A DNA stretch of 35,293 bases from Thermogemmatispora onikobensis (GCF_001748285.1 NZ_BDGT01000047.1:1-35293); one strand, 5' to 3'; counted from the stretch's first letter, positions 25,129 through 33,735 are shown. Made by a program: numbers and translations. Notes: a model not told the origin generated them from the sequence alone.

Positions 25129-25725
25129 TTAAGGGTTGGGATCAGGGTCCGCCTTTGTTGAGGGGAAGTGGATAAAGGCCGGAGGAATAGCGTCGGCCAG
25201 CCAGGTCTGGTCGTTACCGCGATAGAAACGGATACCTTGTTCGCTGGCTTCTCGCGCGCGTACCACGAGAATCACCGGTCGGTGCGTTCGGCGCCTGCCC
25301 ACCTGTCGAGCAGTAGCGGTATCGGTAGACAGGTGAACGTACTGCCGACGCATGGGCTTGAGTCCCTCTTGTCGGATCGCTGGCAGGGCCTCCGACGAGG
25401 TTCCATGATAGAGGATTTCTGGCGGGGTGGCTTCCGGCTTTGGTAGACGACGCGGCAGTGAGTGCCCGTAGAGGGCCCGGATCTTACCATCGCGCAGCTC
25501 GTAGCGCTGTTTCTCCGCACTGGCCATCATGGCCTCCAGGTCTTCCTCGCGCAAATCACGCCAGCTCGCCCGATGCTGGCGCAGGGCACGCAGCAGGTCA
25601 GCTACGGGAACCCAGCCCTCTTCATCTAGTTCTAATCCATAACGGCCCGGCTGATGCCGCAGAGCGTGCGCTATCGTCCGGCTCAGACTGCGATTATCAA
25701 TTGACTTCTCTCCTCTCTGCTCCAT
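25129..25725 (-). CDS. kptA: RNA 2'-phosphotransferase KptA/Tpt1
   Basis: This 198-residue enzyme transfers an internal 2'-phosphate from RNA to NAD+, giving ADP-ribose 1'',2''-cyclic phosphate. In eukaryotes it acts in tRNA splicing; its bacterial role is open. The N-terminal winged-helix domain has SRTIAHALRHQP (family S-K/R-x5-LRH) and LDEEGWVPVADLL. IRALYGHS links to the ART-fold C-terminal domain with YHGT, RRQYVHLSTDTATARQVG and IRFYRGNDQTWL, which line up with the known E. coli protein throughout. The ATG at 25725 has AAGGAG 12 bases upstream; the frame remains open to 25797. The product has the expected length. No RNA ligase or splicing genes are adjacent. Confidence 0.92.
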   Translation of the reverse strand: MEQRGEKSIDNRSLSRTIAHALRHQPGRYGLELDEEGWVPVADLLRALRQHRASWRDLREEDLEAMMASAEKQRYELRDGKIRALYGHSLPRRLPKPEATPPEILYHGTSSEALPAIRQEGLKPMRRQYVHLSTDTATARQVGRRRTHRPVILVVRAREASEQGIRFYRGNDQTWLADAIPPAFIHFPSTKADPDPNP

Positions 25726-25778
25726 GAGATGATCAAACTCCTTTCCTGCTCTCTCAGCATGCTCAAAGCTGCCTCGCA

Positions 25779-25807
25779 AGGCTAAGCTCTGTATCAATCT
25801 CTGTCAA
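25779..25807 (-). promoter_or_regulatory. Candidate kptA promoter
   Basis: The minus strand has a consensus -35 TTGACA (25807-25802) and, 17 bp on, a weak -10 TAGCCT (25784-25779), about 55 bases before the chosen start. Confidence 0.45.
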
Positions 25808-26022
25808 GTTTACGCCCCCATCCGTCTTTTTGCCCTTTAGCTGACCTGACATTCTTCTCACCTCCTGCTAGCTGCAATCCTTTTGATGTATACTTCTCTA
25901 TGTACAGGGAGATTGACCAGCGAGGGCTGTTCAGGCCCTCGCCAGATCAGGGAGCCTTGGTCAACCGCGTTAGGCTGCTTTTCAGGATGAAAGCAGAACG
26001 AGCCTCAGAAAGGAATCGCAGC

Positions 26023-28152
26023 ATGTCTGGCAAGAGACTCCGCGCTCTTCTCCTCCCGGGAGCACTTTCCCGTCTATTGATCCTCTTCCTCGTCTTGGGC
26101 AGTCTGGCACTGGTGAGAACGCTGCCCGGACTCCGCGGCGAGCCGGCCCATGCCGCTTCGCCCGTGACCTTGAGCGTCTCCGGTATGAGCGCGACGATCG
26201 GCAATGGTATCTTCACGGTCAAATTTAACAGCTCCGGTACTGGCTACTCGCTGGTCTGGCAGGGCAAGGAGCTGATTGGGCCAGCCAAGGGCTTTTACAG
26301 CTCGATCAATGGTGGCACGGGCTTCAGTCCAACGCAGCTCACTGTCGTGACCAATACCTCTAGCCTGGTCGATATCGCCTACATCAGTAGCTGGGGCGAG
26401 CTGCACTACGTCGTTCGCAGCGGCGTGAGCGGTCTTTACTCCTACTTTCTGGCCACTGGCATCGGGACGGTTGGTGAGTTCCGCACGCTCTACCGTGTCG
26501 ACGGTTCGATCTTCCGCACAGGCTATAACGGCGCCGAAACCGCCATCGCTTTCCCAACCCTGAGCCAGATTCAGTCGGCTACCGTGCTCCAGGACTCAAC
26601 CTATCAGCTGAGCGATGGCACTATCTATACGAAATACGACGCTGCTACCTACCTGATGAGCCAGGATTTGCTGCACGGCGTCTACGGCAATGGCTACGGC
26701 GTCTGGCTGATTTCGCCCAGCCACGAGTACAACAATGGTGGCCCGCTGAAGCAGGATCTGACGGTCCACGTCGATAGCAGTAACGGCGATGCCGTTGTTC
26801 TCAATATGCTCATTAGTGCACATTTTGGAACACCAGAGGTGACGATCCCCAACGGCAAGCTCTTCGGTCCCTGGTTTGTCTACTTTAATAACGGGAGTAT
26901 CAGCGATGCCCAGGCTCAGGCCACGCTCCAGCAGCAGCAATGGCCCTATAGCTGGCTCTCCAACCCGGCCTATCCACTCAACAGGGCTACGGTGACAGGT
27001 AGTCTGCGCCTGGCCGACGGACGCCCTGCCGCCGGGGCCCAGATCACACTGGCCCAGCCTGGTGGCGACGTCTATGCCCAGGGGGCCGGCTATATTTTCA
27101 CAACGGTGGCCGACGCCTCCGGCAACTTCACGCTTCGCCAGGTGCGTCCCGGCAGCTACAGTCTCTACGCCTGGGCCAACGGCGGCAGTATCGGCGATAT
27201 CACGGATCAGTACGAGCTGGATAACGTGAACGTGACTGGGACGAGCACCAGTCTGGGCACCTTGACCTGGACGCCGGTACGCTACAGTATCCTTCTCTGG
27301 CAGATCGGCACCGCGGACCGCAAGGCAGCGGAGTTCCGGCTAGGCAATCTGCCGCGCCAGTACGGTCTTTGGAACCAGGTCCCGGCGAACCTGACCTATA
27401 CCATCGGTTCCAGCACGCCTGCGAACAACTGGTACTATGCCCAGACGGCGGTTGGTACCTGGAATGTCAATTTCTCTGTCAGCCAAAGCTACAGCGGCGA
27501 TGCTCATCTAACGGTGGCGCTGGCCGGTATGACACGTACTGCCGCCGTGACGGTCCGCGTAAATGGGACGGCCATCGGTTCGTACCCAGCCTATACGAAC
27601 GACGCGGCGATTTATCGCAGCGCCAATCAGAGCGGCTACTACCACCTGATGACCTTTACCTTCCCGGCCTCGCTGCTGAAGATCGGCACTAACACGGTAG
27701 CCTTTGCCATGACTTCGGTCAGTAGCGGCGGCGGCGCGATGTACGATACAATCAAGCTGGAGGTGGGGCCCCAGGTGACCGGCGGCTCGACCGCATCCCC
27801 TACACCTACCCCGACCGCCGCTTCCTCGGGGAGCACCTGTCGCGTGAGCTATAGCGTCACCAGCCAGTGGCCCGGTGGCTTCACGGCCAGTATTACGCTG
27901 ACGAACAGCGGAACAACGACGATCAATGGCTGGACGCTGACCTTTGTCTTCAGCGCTGGCCAAACGGTCACTCAGGGCTGGAATGCCACCTTTAGTCAGC
28001 AGGGAAGCCAGGTAAGCGCAAGCAGCCTGAGCTATAACGCCACGCTGGCCCCAGGCGCCTCGACTACCCTGGGCTTCAATGGCACCTGGACCACTACTAA
28101 TCCTGCGCCAGCCTCCTTCACCCTGAATGGACAGAGCTGCGCGCTCTCCTGA
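26023..28152 (+). CDS. Secreted rhamnogalacturonan lyase-like (PL4) protein with C-terminal CBM2
   Basis: This 709-residue extracellular protein begins with a basic N-region, a long hydrophobic stretch and AHA, a signal peptide. Residues about 40-310 are a beta-sandwich lyase domain with patterns of polysaccharide lyase family 4 (LVWQGKELIGPAKGFY, IYTKYDAATYL, LHGVYGNGYGVWLISPSHEYNNGGPLKQD). A carboxypeptidase-regulatory-like domain follows (ATVTGSLRLADGRPAAGAQITL), then a CBM-like jelly roll. A TASPTPTPTAAS linker leads to a CBM2 (about 600-709) with Cys at both ends. PL4 cleaves rhamnogalacturonan I; CBM2 binds cellulose or xylan. The ATG at 26023 has AAAGGA 8 bases upstream; earlier in-frame starts would lengthen the N-region. 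A -10-like TATACT lies at 25889-25894. Confidence 0.83.
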   Translation: MSGKRLRALLLPGALSRLLILFLVLGSLALVRTLPGLRGEPAHAASPVTLSVSGMSATIGNGIFTVKFNSSGTGYSLVWQGKELIGPAKGFYSSINGGTGFSPTQLTVVTNTSSLVDIAYISSWGELHYVVRSGVSGLYSYFLATGIGTVGEFRTLYRVDGSIFRTGYNGAETAIAFPTLSQIQSATVLQDSTYQLSDGTIYTKYDAATYLMSQDLLHGVYGNGYGVWLISPSHEYNNGGPLKQDLTVHVDSSNGDAVVLNMLISAHFGTPEVTIPNGKLFGPWFVYFNNGSISDAQAQATLQQQQWPYSWLSNPAYPLNRATVTGSLRLADGRPAAGAQITLAQPGGDVYAQGAGYIFTTVADASGNFTLRQVRPGSYSLYAWANGGSIGDITDQYELDNVNVTGTSTSLGTLTWTPVRYSILLWQIGTADRKAAEFRLGNLPRQYGLWNQVPANLTYTIGSSTPANNWYYAQTAVGTWNVNFSVSQSYSGDAHLTVALAGMTRTAAVTVRVNGTAIGSYPAYTNDAAIYRSANQSGYYHLMTFTFPASLLKIGTNTVAFAMTSVSSGGGAMYDTIKLEVGPQVTGGSTASPTPTPTAASSGSTCRVSYSVTSQWPGGFTASITLTNSGTTTINGWTLTFVFSAGQTVTQGWNATFSQQGSQVSASSLSYNATLAPGASTTLGFNGTWTTTNPAPASFTLNGQSCALS

Positions 28153-28197
28153 AGCCAAAACCATACGACCTTCTCCCCTCCTCCTTTGGTTTGGACA

Positions 28198-28232
28198 AGG
28201 CGCCTGTGGTCAGCCTCTGACCACGGGCGCCT
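28198..28232 (+). terminator. Strong stem-loop after the lyase gene
   Basis: A 16-bp stem (28198-28213 with 28217-28232, one G.T wobble) closes on a three-base loop, 45 bases past the stop. The downstream sequence is only mildly T-rich, so efficient intrinsic termination is not assured, but stem strength makes a 3'-end role very likely. Confidence 0.75.
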
Positions 28233-28439
28233 CTCTTGATCGCATCTTTCTCCCCTCGGCTGCCAGCCAGGGCTTGCCTGCCGGCGCTGGTGGCTCTCGC
28301 TCCTCCCTCAGTCTCTCGGGTTGAAGGCGCGCCACCTGGTGCTAGCCCTTTCGTTTATCAATGCAATGATTAACCAGTCTTCTCCGTTACTGCGGGTAAA
28401 ACGATCACAGACTGGCTCTGATGAGCCAAGGTTTCGTCT

Positions 28440-28634
28440 ATGCTCACATATCAAGAGGCACAGCAGCTAGAGACACTCATTCAACAGGAAGCGCCAACGG
28501 TGGAGGTCCACATCTTGCCCGAGGTGGGGCAACCGGACTACTATTGCCTGGCCATTTACCTGCATGGCCAGCCACGCTTCGTGGTCCGCTCTCTGGATCA
28601 ATGGAAGCAGCGCAAAAAGACACTGAAATGCTGA
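28440..28634 (+). CDS. Small hypothetical protein (64 residues)
   Basis: I do not recognise this protein. It is compact and not low-complexity: a short N-terminal helix (YQEAQQLETLIQQEA), then alternating strands (VEVHILPEVG, YYCLAIYLHGQPRFVVRSL) and a basic C-terminus. That pattern suggests a small folded alpha/beta protein. AAGG lies 8 bases before the ATG. An imperfect palindrome (16 of 20 positions, 28354-28373) sits about 70 bases upstream. Another frame over the same bases has no such character. Its neighbours are the PL4 lyase gene, separated by a terminator, and an LLM oxidoreductase gene. It is a probable gene. Confidence 0.55.
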   Translation: MLTYQEAQQLETLIQQEAPTVEVHILPEVGQPDYYCLAIYLHGQPRFVVRSLDQWKQRKKTLKC

Positions 28635-28943
28635 TAGGGCCTCGTCTGGCAAGTCAGTACCTTGAGCGAGAAGAGAGAGCGGCTAGAAAGAACTGGCCTG
28701 CCGCCGCGGTCGGGTGAGGATGCCCGTCCCGGGCCAGGGCAGGCCAGCACAACGGGAGCAAGGTTCTTTCTCCTTCCAGCTCCTGAAGGCCACCTGCTGA
28801 CGAAGCGCCCTTCAGGAAGGCAAACAGACAGGCAGACAGGTAGGCAGGCAGACGGGCGGGCAGGGTAGACAGGCAAAGCGACCAGCCAGCATGCGCTATA
28901 ATTTCAGCATAGGAGCAAATTCCACCAATGGAGGTACGCAGGC
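28635..28943. repeat. Intergenic region with GACAGGCA-type low-complexity repeats
   Basis: The 309 bases before the LLM gene hold no supported gene. About 28815-28876 is a degenerate run of (A/G)GACAGGCA-like units, probably slippage-derived. A TATAAT at 28897-28902 is the likely -10 for the LLM gene, with no recognisable -35. Confidence 0.6.
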
Positions 28944-30008
28944 ATGAGCGCTGATTTCGCGCCTGCAGCGACGAAGGCTTATCGCAGTCGTGTGGGGCTG
29001 GTAGCTGATTCGCCGCAATTCCCCGGAGCCTGGCAGGAGATTGTCGAGAAGGTCAAGATTGCCGATGAGCTGGGCTTCGACTCTGTCTGGCTGGGCGAGT
29101 CCTGGGGCTACGAGCTGTTTACCTCGCTGGCCGACCTGGCTCGTGCGACCAGGCGCATCAAGCTCGGCGCCGGCATTGCTAATATCTACTCACGCACCCC
29201 GGCCCTGATCGCCAGCACTGTTGCCACTCTGGATGAGCGTTCTGGGGGGCGCATGATCCTTGGTCTCGGCCCTTCGGGCGCTAATGTCATCGAGCACTGG
29301 CACGGCGTGCCGTTCGAAAAGCCCCTGCAGCGCACACGCGAGTACGTTGAGATCATCAGGATGATCTTGCGCCACGAGAAGCTGATCTATCATGGGCAGT
29401 TCTTCAAGCTGGAGCGTGGTTTCAAGCTGCGTTTTACGCCGCTGCGCGCGGATGTGCCGATCTACATCGCGGCAATGGGGCCGAAAAACGTGATTCAGAC
29501 CGGGGAGATCGCCGACGGCGTCTTGCCAGTCTACTGGCCTGGCCATAAGTGGCAGGAGCTGCGTCAGCAGTTGGATGAGGGCGCGCAACGAGCCGGACGT
29601 CCCCCCCACAGCGCGCTGATCGCCCCCTATATCACTAGCGCAATCTTGCCTGAGAACGCCGACGAGCAGATGCGCCAGGCCGCTCGCTATCAGGCCGCCG
29701 CTCCTCTGGCCTACTATATCGGGAAGATGGGCGTCTACTACGCTGAGATGCTGACCCGCCACGGCTATGGAACCCAGGTGCAGGCGGTCATCGAGGGCTG
29801 GAAGCAAGGCATGAAGAGCGCTATCGAGGCCGTTGATCCAGTGATGCTCGACGCCGTGACCATCGTGGGGACACCGCGCGAGATCGTGGCCAGGCTCGAT
29901 GCATGGGCCGAGCAGGGCCTGGATCAGCCGCTGCTGAGCATGCCGGGCGGCTCGGTGGACGAGGCCGGCCAGCTTCTGAGCGCTTTGATGGAGGCCCTGC
30001 GCTCCTGA
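28944..30008 (+). CDS. LLM-class (luciferase-like) flavin/F420-dependent oxidoreductase
   Basis: This 354-residue TIM-barrel oxidoreductase is of the bacterial luciferase superfamily, resembling F420-dependent methylenetetrahydromethanopterin-reductase-like enzymes. Typical motifs are EIVEKVKIADELGFDSVWLGES near the N-terminus, TRRIKLGAGIANIYSRTPALIA (non-prolyl cis-peptide region) and RSGGRMILGLGPSGANV. Further on come FTPLRADVPIYIAAMGPKNV and a C-terminal VGTPREIVARLDAW. Members use reduced F420 or FMN to oxidise or reduce various substrates; neither cofactor nor substrate can be fixed from sequence. The ATG has GGAGG 9 bases upstream. The full family length is present. It is convergent with the M48 gene and not in an operon. 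Confidence 0.92.
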   Translation: MSADFAPAATKAYRSRVGLVADSPQFPGAWQEIVEKVKIADELGFDSVWLGESWGYELFTSLADLARATRRIKLGAGIANIYSRTPALIASTVATLDERSGGRMILGLGPSGANVIEHWHGVPFEKPLQRTREYVEIIRMILRHEKLIYHGQFFKLERGFKLRFTPLRADVPIYIAAMGPKNVIQTGEIADGVLPVYWPGHKWQELRQQLDEGAQRAGRPPHSALIAPYITSAILPENADEQMRQAARYQAAAPLAYYIGKMGVYYAEMLTRHGYGTQVQAVIEGWKQGMKSAIEAVDPVMLDAVTIVGTPREIVARLDAWAEQGLDQPLLSMPGGSVDEAGQLLSALMEALRS

Positions 30009-30194
30009 CTGCAGCCTGGCCTGACCGGGCCTGCTGCCACGCTCAAGATAAGGGAAGACAGGCCCAGGCCACGGACGCGCTGCTCGCCCTCCTCTGTTGC
30101 AACGTCCCTGGCCTGGCCTGAACTGAAGTGAACTGGATGTCGCTCTGCTCTTCGCTCAGCCCAACCCACTACTGGCCGGCCACCTGCAGGAGGA

Positions 30195-31433
30195 TTATGA
30201 CCTGGCCAGGCTCAGATCGTCGCGACGCTGGCGACGCGCAAACGCTTTGGCATGCTCCAGTCGCTTTTTGATCGAAGGATGGTCGTGAAAGAGGATCTCG
30301 ACCAGCGGGGCCGGCTCGGCTTCGGCAAGGTTCTGATTGGCCAGGCGCGTCATCATGCTCTGAAAAGCCTCGCTCTTGCCCGTGGTTAGCAGGGCATACT
30401 CGTCGGCCTGATATTCGAGATAGCGGCTGATGGCGTTACCCAGAGGCATGAAGATCAGGCCGATCACAGCACTGACCAGAGCGATCAGGGGCAGGGTTGC
30501 CGGATCAGCCAGGCCGTGATAGCCAAACTGCGGCGTGGCCAGCCAGTGCAGGGTGACATTGATCAGATAGAGGGCCACCAGGGTCAAGAGCGACTGGCTG
30601 GCGATGAGCTTCCAGATGTCGCCGTGAACATGATGGCCCAGCTCATGCGCCAGAACGACTTCGATCTCGTCGGGCGTATATTGGTCGAGCAGGGTATCGC
30701 CCACGACGATGCGACGTGTGTTCCCCAGACCCATCAGGGCCGCATTGGCCGCGGTGGTCTTGCTGCTCATGTGCATGGTGAAGACACCGCGTACGCGCGT
30801 ATGAGCACGCTCGGCGAGCGCCAGCAGGCGCGCTTTTAGCTCTCCATCGGGCAGGGGGGTGAAGCGATAGAAGAGGGGCAGGATCAGGATGGGGGCCAGA
30901 TTGGCCAGTACCACCGAGAAGAAGAGCATCACCAGAGCCACCCAGAGCCACCAGGTCAGCGGCTGCCAGGCCAGCAGTAGATAGATGAGTTCCAGAGCTG
31001 CCAGCTCCAAGACAATACTCAAGAGCAAGCCTTTGAGCAGGTCGCCTAGCCAGGCCCCCAGCGTCTGCACAGAGAGGCCATAGCGCCGCGGCAGGACGTA
31101 GCCGCGATAGACAGTCAGGGGAGCGCTGATCAGCTCGTAGACCAGGAGCAGGACCAGGAAGTAGCCGGCCACCTGCAGCGGGTACCAGCCCGCTAGCGGC
31201 TGCCAGGCCAGCGGCTGCAAGAGGTCGCGCAGCCAGAGGTCGAGCCGGAAGAGATAGAGAACCACCAGGCCAGCAGCGGCGATGGCCAATCCGACGAGCC
31301 AGAGCCTCCGCCGGAGACGCGCATACTCACGCGCCTCCCGCTGCCGCTGGGGATCAAGCTGGGCGGTCGTGGCTGGCGGCTCTTCTCTCTGCTGCGCTGG
31401 TTGTGTAGTCTGTGTAGACTGCTCTCGTTCCAT
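30195..31433 (-). CDS. M48-family (Ste24/HtpX-like) integral membrane zinc metalloprotease
   Basis: This 412-residue protease has a Gln/Pro-rich cytoplasmic N-terminus (about 1-40), about four to six TM helices and the M48 zinc site. HELGHH lies at 263-268, with Glu340 in EYQAD as third ligand and Asp344 following. The neighbouring TPDEIEVVLAHELGHHVHGD is the diagnostic segment, and ANAALMGLGNTRRIVVGDTLLD is the conserved substrate strand. Members degrade or process membrane proteins. The ATG at 31433 has GGAAGG about 8 bases upstream. It lies 94 bases after the Clp-N/M48 gene on the same strand, and the two protease domains are clearly paralogous, so an operon and local duplication are likely. 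Confidence 0.93.
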   Translation of the reverse strand: MEREQSTQTTQPAQQREEPPATTAQLDPQRQREAREYARLRRRLWLVGLAIAAAGLVVLYLFRLDLWLRDLLQPLAWQPLAGWYPLQVAGYFLVLLLVYELISAPLTVYRGYVLPRRYGLSVQTLGAWLGDLLKGLLLSIVLELAALELIYLLLAWQPLTWWLWVALVMLFFSVVLANLAPILILPLFYRFTPLPDGELKARLLALAERAHTRVRGVFTMHMSSKTTAANAALMGLGNTRRIVVGDTLLDQYTPDEIEVVLAHELGHHVHGDIWKLIASQSLLTLVALYLINVTLHWLATPQFGYHGLADPATLPLIALVSAVIGLIFMPLGNAISRYLEYQADEYALLTTGKSEAFQSMMTRLANQNLAEAEPAPLVEILFHDHPSIKKRLEHAKAFARRQRRDDLSLARS

Positions 31434-31527
31434 AAAAGCTACCTTCCTCCACGCGATGCTAAGCGCCAGTGCAGTGCCCGGGCTAGCCCGTGTCAACCTG
31501 TTTCGCTTTATCTTAACGCACAGGCCC

Positions 31528-33252
31528 TTATCTGGGCAAGCCGCTCTTGCTCGCCTGCCCTCGCTGCTGCAAGCTGAACAGATCGGCCTGAGCCAGCCGT
31601 TGCGCTAAAGACGGGTAGCTGCGGTTAGTGGGCCGTTCCCCCCAACCTCCTCGCGCGCTCGCGGCACTGAGATTGGCCAGACGAATCACAGCATTGCGGT
31701 AGGCTCGCACAAGGCCGGTCCGTTCCAGGGCAAACCTATCAGCACGCATCTCCTGACGATAGGATAAGGAGTTGTGGAGGACTCTGTAGTTCAGCCAGAG
31801 AGCAAGAAGCACCATGACGAGCGCCACCTGACCTAGCTTGCTGGTCAGGGGAAAATTTGAGACGAGCATCAACTGCCAGAGGAGAAGCCAGGCCAGGTGA
31901 TAGAGCGCGCTCAAACCGATACGCCAGAGAAGGTCATTGTGGACATGGTGAGCCATCTCATGGGCACAGAGGACCTCTATCTCGTCAGGCGGGAAATGCT
32001 TGAGCAGGCTGTCTGTTAGCCAGATTCGGCGCCTTGATCCCAGGCCCGTGGCATAGGCATTGGCTATGGCCAGTTGCCCCTCGGTCTCGTAGACATAGAT
32101 GCCTTCCAGCCTCAGACTCAGGCGCTGTAAGAGATTGGCGCAGCGCTGTTGAATTTCGCCCGGGGGGAGCGGGTAGCGAGCAGCAGGCAAGAGACTAGCT
32201 GGCCTGCTCACCCACCAGCACGAGAACAAGAGCCAGATCACGATGAGCAGCCAGACTGGCAGCCACCACCAGGCCGGCATAGCCACCTGCAGTACGGCAG
32301 CCAGCCCTATCACCAGGCTGAGAGCCAGCGTCAGGCTCAGCCAGCGACTGAACTGGAAGCGAAGCCAGTACCCTGGAGAAGAGCGCAGGATGCCCTGCGC
32401 CCTGATGCTCTGGAGTAGCAGAAGAACTAGCGGGACAAAACCTATCAGGCTGCCCAAAAGCCAGTAGATCAGAAAGGCTTTCAGGGTGGCCAAGAGACGC
32501 CAGACCGGATCAGCCAACAAGAGATCTCCATCCACCCCAGGGAACGACACTGTTAGCAGGCTCAACGGTGCGGAAGGGAACCAGGCGAAGGCTAAGAGCA
32601 GGCAGCCAATGATGGCCAGCCAGAGCCTCACTTTGCGGACGAGGGAGCGCTGGGCGGACACAATCGCCTGTTGGTGAGCCATGTCTATGAGGACCACCTC
32701 CGGCTCGAGTTTACCCTGTTTCTCCTGTTTGACTTCAGCCCCCGACTGCGCACGGGCTGCCAGTCTCTGCTGAATAAGCTGGCGAGCCTGCCCTAGAGCC
32801 TCGGACCCAGCCACGAATTCAGCGAGTGGGCGCTGCTGGCAGGCAATCAACCCCAGCAGCAGATGCAGTGGTTCAATGCGCTCATGGCCAAGATGGCCGG
32901 CTTCAGCAGCGGCAGCGTTCAGAGCACTCCGCGCAGCTTGAGAGAGGCCGCCCTCAACTCCCACCTCCTCGCTGAGCGCCACACTAGAGAAGATAAGCTG
33001 TGTTAGGCGCCCGTTAAGCGTCGCGAGATCTATTCCCAACTGAGTGAGACAGGTTGGCCCTTCCTCCTGCGGGTCGGCCAGGAGTCCTGCCAGAAGGTCA
33101 GGTCCCGTTAACCACGACCGCCCTGCCTGCAGCGCCAGTCGGCAGGCGTGTACCAGCACTTCTTTCGCACGATAACTGTAATGCTCGTAACTGGGGATAT
33201 ACTGCTCCATACTCATGCTACTCAGGTCTCCCATCTCTTTCTGCCGGGCCAT
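31528..33252 (-). CDS. Fusion of a Clp-N (double Clp R) domain with an M48 membrane metalloprotease
   Basis: In this 574-residue protein, residues about 22-165 form two Clp-N repeats (YSYRAKEVLVHACRLALQAG with LTGPDLLAGLL, then LSQAARSALNAAAAEAGHLG with IEPLHLLLGLI), normally the N-domain of ClpA/ClpB/ClpC. Six TM segments follow (about 208-226, 255-282, 305-325, 329-348, 445-467, 472-492), with the M48 site HEMAHH at 431-436 and EMRAD at 501-505. No AAA+ module is present, so the Clp-N domain may serve as an adaptor for substrates of an ATP-independent protease. The start at 33252 is taken as first ATG; 33216, with GGGAG 11 bases upstream, is a good alternative. Promoter TTGTCA/TATAAT lies upstream. 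It precedes the simpler M48 paralogue. Confidence 0.85.
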   Translation of the reverse strand: MARQKEMGDLSSMSMEQYIPSYEHYSYRAKEVLVHACRLALQAGRSWLTGPDLLAGLLADPQEEGPTCLTQLGIDLATLNGRLTQLIFSSVALSEEVGVEGGLSQAARSALNAAAAEAGHLGHERIEPLHLLLGLIACQQRPLAEFVAGSEALGQARQLIQQRLAARAQSGAEVKQEKQGKLEPEVVLIDMAHQQAIVSAQRSLVRKVRLWLAIIGCLLLAFAWFPSAPLSLLTVSFPGVDGDLLLADPVWRLLATLKAFLIYWLLGSLIGFVPLVLLLLQSIRAQGILRSSPGYWLRFQFSRWLSLTLALSLVIGLAAVLQVAMPAWWWLPVWLLIVIWLLFSCWWVSRPASLLPAARYPLPPGEIQQRCANLLQRLSLRLEGIYVYETEGQLAIANAYATGLGSRRRIWLTDSLLKHFPPDEIEVLCAHEMAHHVHNDLLWRIGLSALYHLAWLLLWQLMLVSNFPLTSKLGQVALVMVLLALWLNYRVLHNSLSYRQEMRADRFALERTGLVRAYRNAVIRLANLSAASARGGWGERPTNRSYPSLAQRLAQADLFSLQQRGQASKSGLPR

Positions 33253-33422
33253 GCTCTTCTAACCACCAGTGCGTGACACGTCGCAGCAGCGAGCGTGCCT
33301 TGGCCCAATAGCTATAGCTCTTAAAGGCTGGAATACGCCATTGGTCCTAGCCATTGCCACCCCTCTCTTCTGCTGCATTGTCCCCTTCTCTCTCTCCTTC
33401 ATAAATTTCCAGATGCTTATCT

Positions 33423-33450
33423 ATTATAGACGGAACTCCGCTCCTGACAA
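33423..33450 (-). promoter_or_regulatory. Promoter of the Clp-N/M48 gene
   Basis: On the minus strand, -35 TTGTCA (33450-33445) and -10 TATAAT (33428-33423) are 16 bp apart. The spacer contains CGGA/TCCG, a short inverted repeat. Transcription would start about 165 bases before the first ATG. Confidence 0.65.
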
Positions 33451-33552
33451 GAGGCTTTTATGGTGCACAGTGAAGTAAGATGTGGCTCTCATATTTACAA
33501 GAAGAAAGAAAATACATTTTTTGAAGATAGAAATTGCACTCAATTTAACATA

Positions 33553-33574
33553 ATTTATCACAAGAGTGATAAAT
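33553..33574. promoter_or_regulatory. Palindrome in the AT-rich block
   Basis: ATTTATCAC and GTGATAAAT form perfect 9-bp arms around AAGA. It lies about 100 bases upstream of the protease -35. An 11-base piece of it, GTGATAAATAT, recurs at 2202-2212. It may be an activator or repressor site. Confidence 0.45.
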
Positions 33575-33691
33575 ATATTTTTGACAAGGAGGGACGCTAG
33601 AGAGCGAGATCACATTATTTTTTCCGCGAGGAGAACAACAGAGGAGGAAGGGAAGTACTGAAAGGGAGGGCGCCGTTCTGGAGCCTGCGGC

Positions 33692-33735
33692 TCTCCCCGG
33701 CAGGTCTGCCAGTCAGGCAGATCAGACCGGGGAGA
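33692..33735 (-). terminator. Hairpin after the zinc-ribbon/FHA gene
   Basis: TCTCCCCGG (33692-33700) pairs with CCGGGGAGA (33727-33735); inside, TCTGCC (33705-33710) pairs with GGCAGA (33716-33721). The stem begins 18 bases past the stop on the minus strand. No U tract follows, so termination may need Rho or the structure may protect the 3' end. Confidence 0.5.

Noticed and set aside
28421-28717. 98-residue frame overlapping the small hypothetical gene
   Set aside because: It runs into the low-complexity region and has Gly/Ala/Arg-biased sequence; the 64-residue frame has the more protein-like composition.
28815-28876. CRISPR-like short repeats
   Set aside because: The units are contiguous, degenerate and about 8 bases with no spacers; simple slippage explains them.
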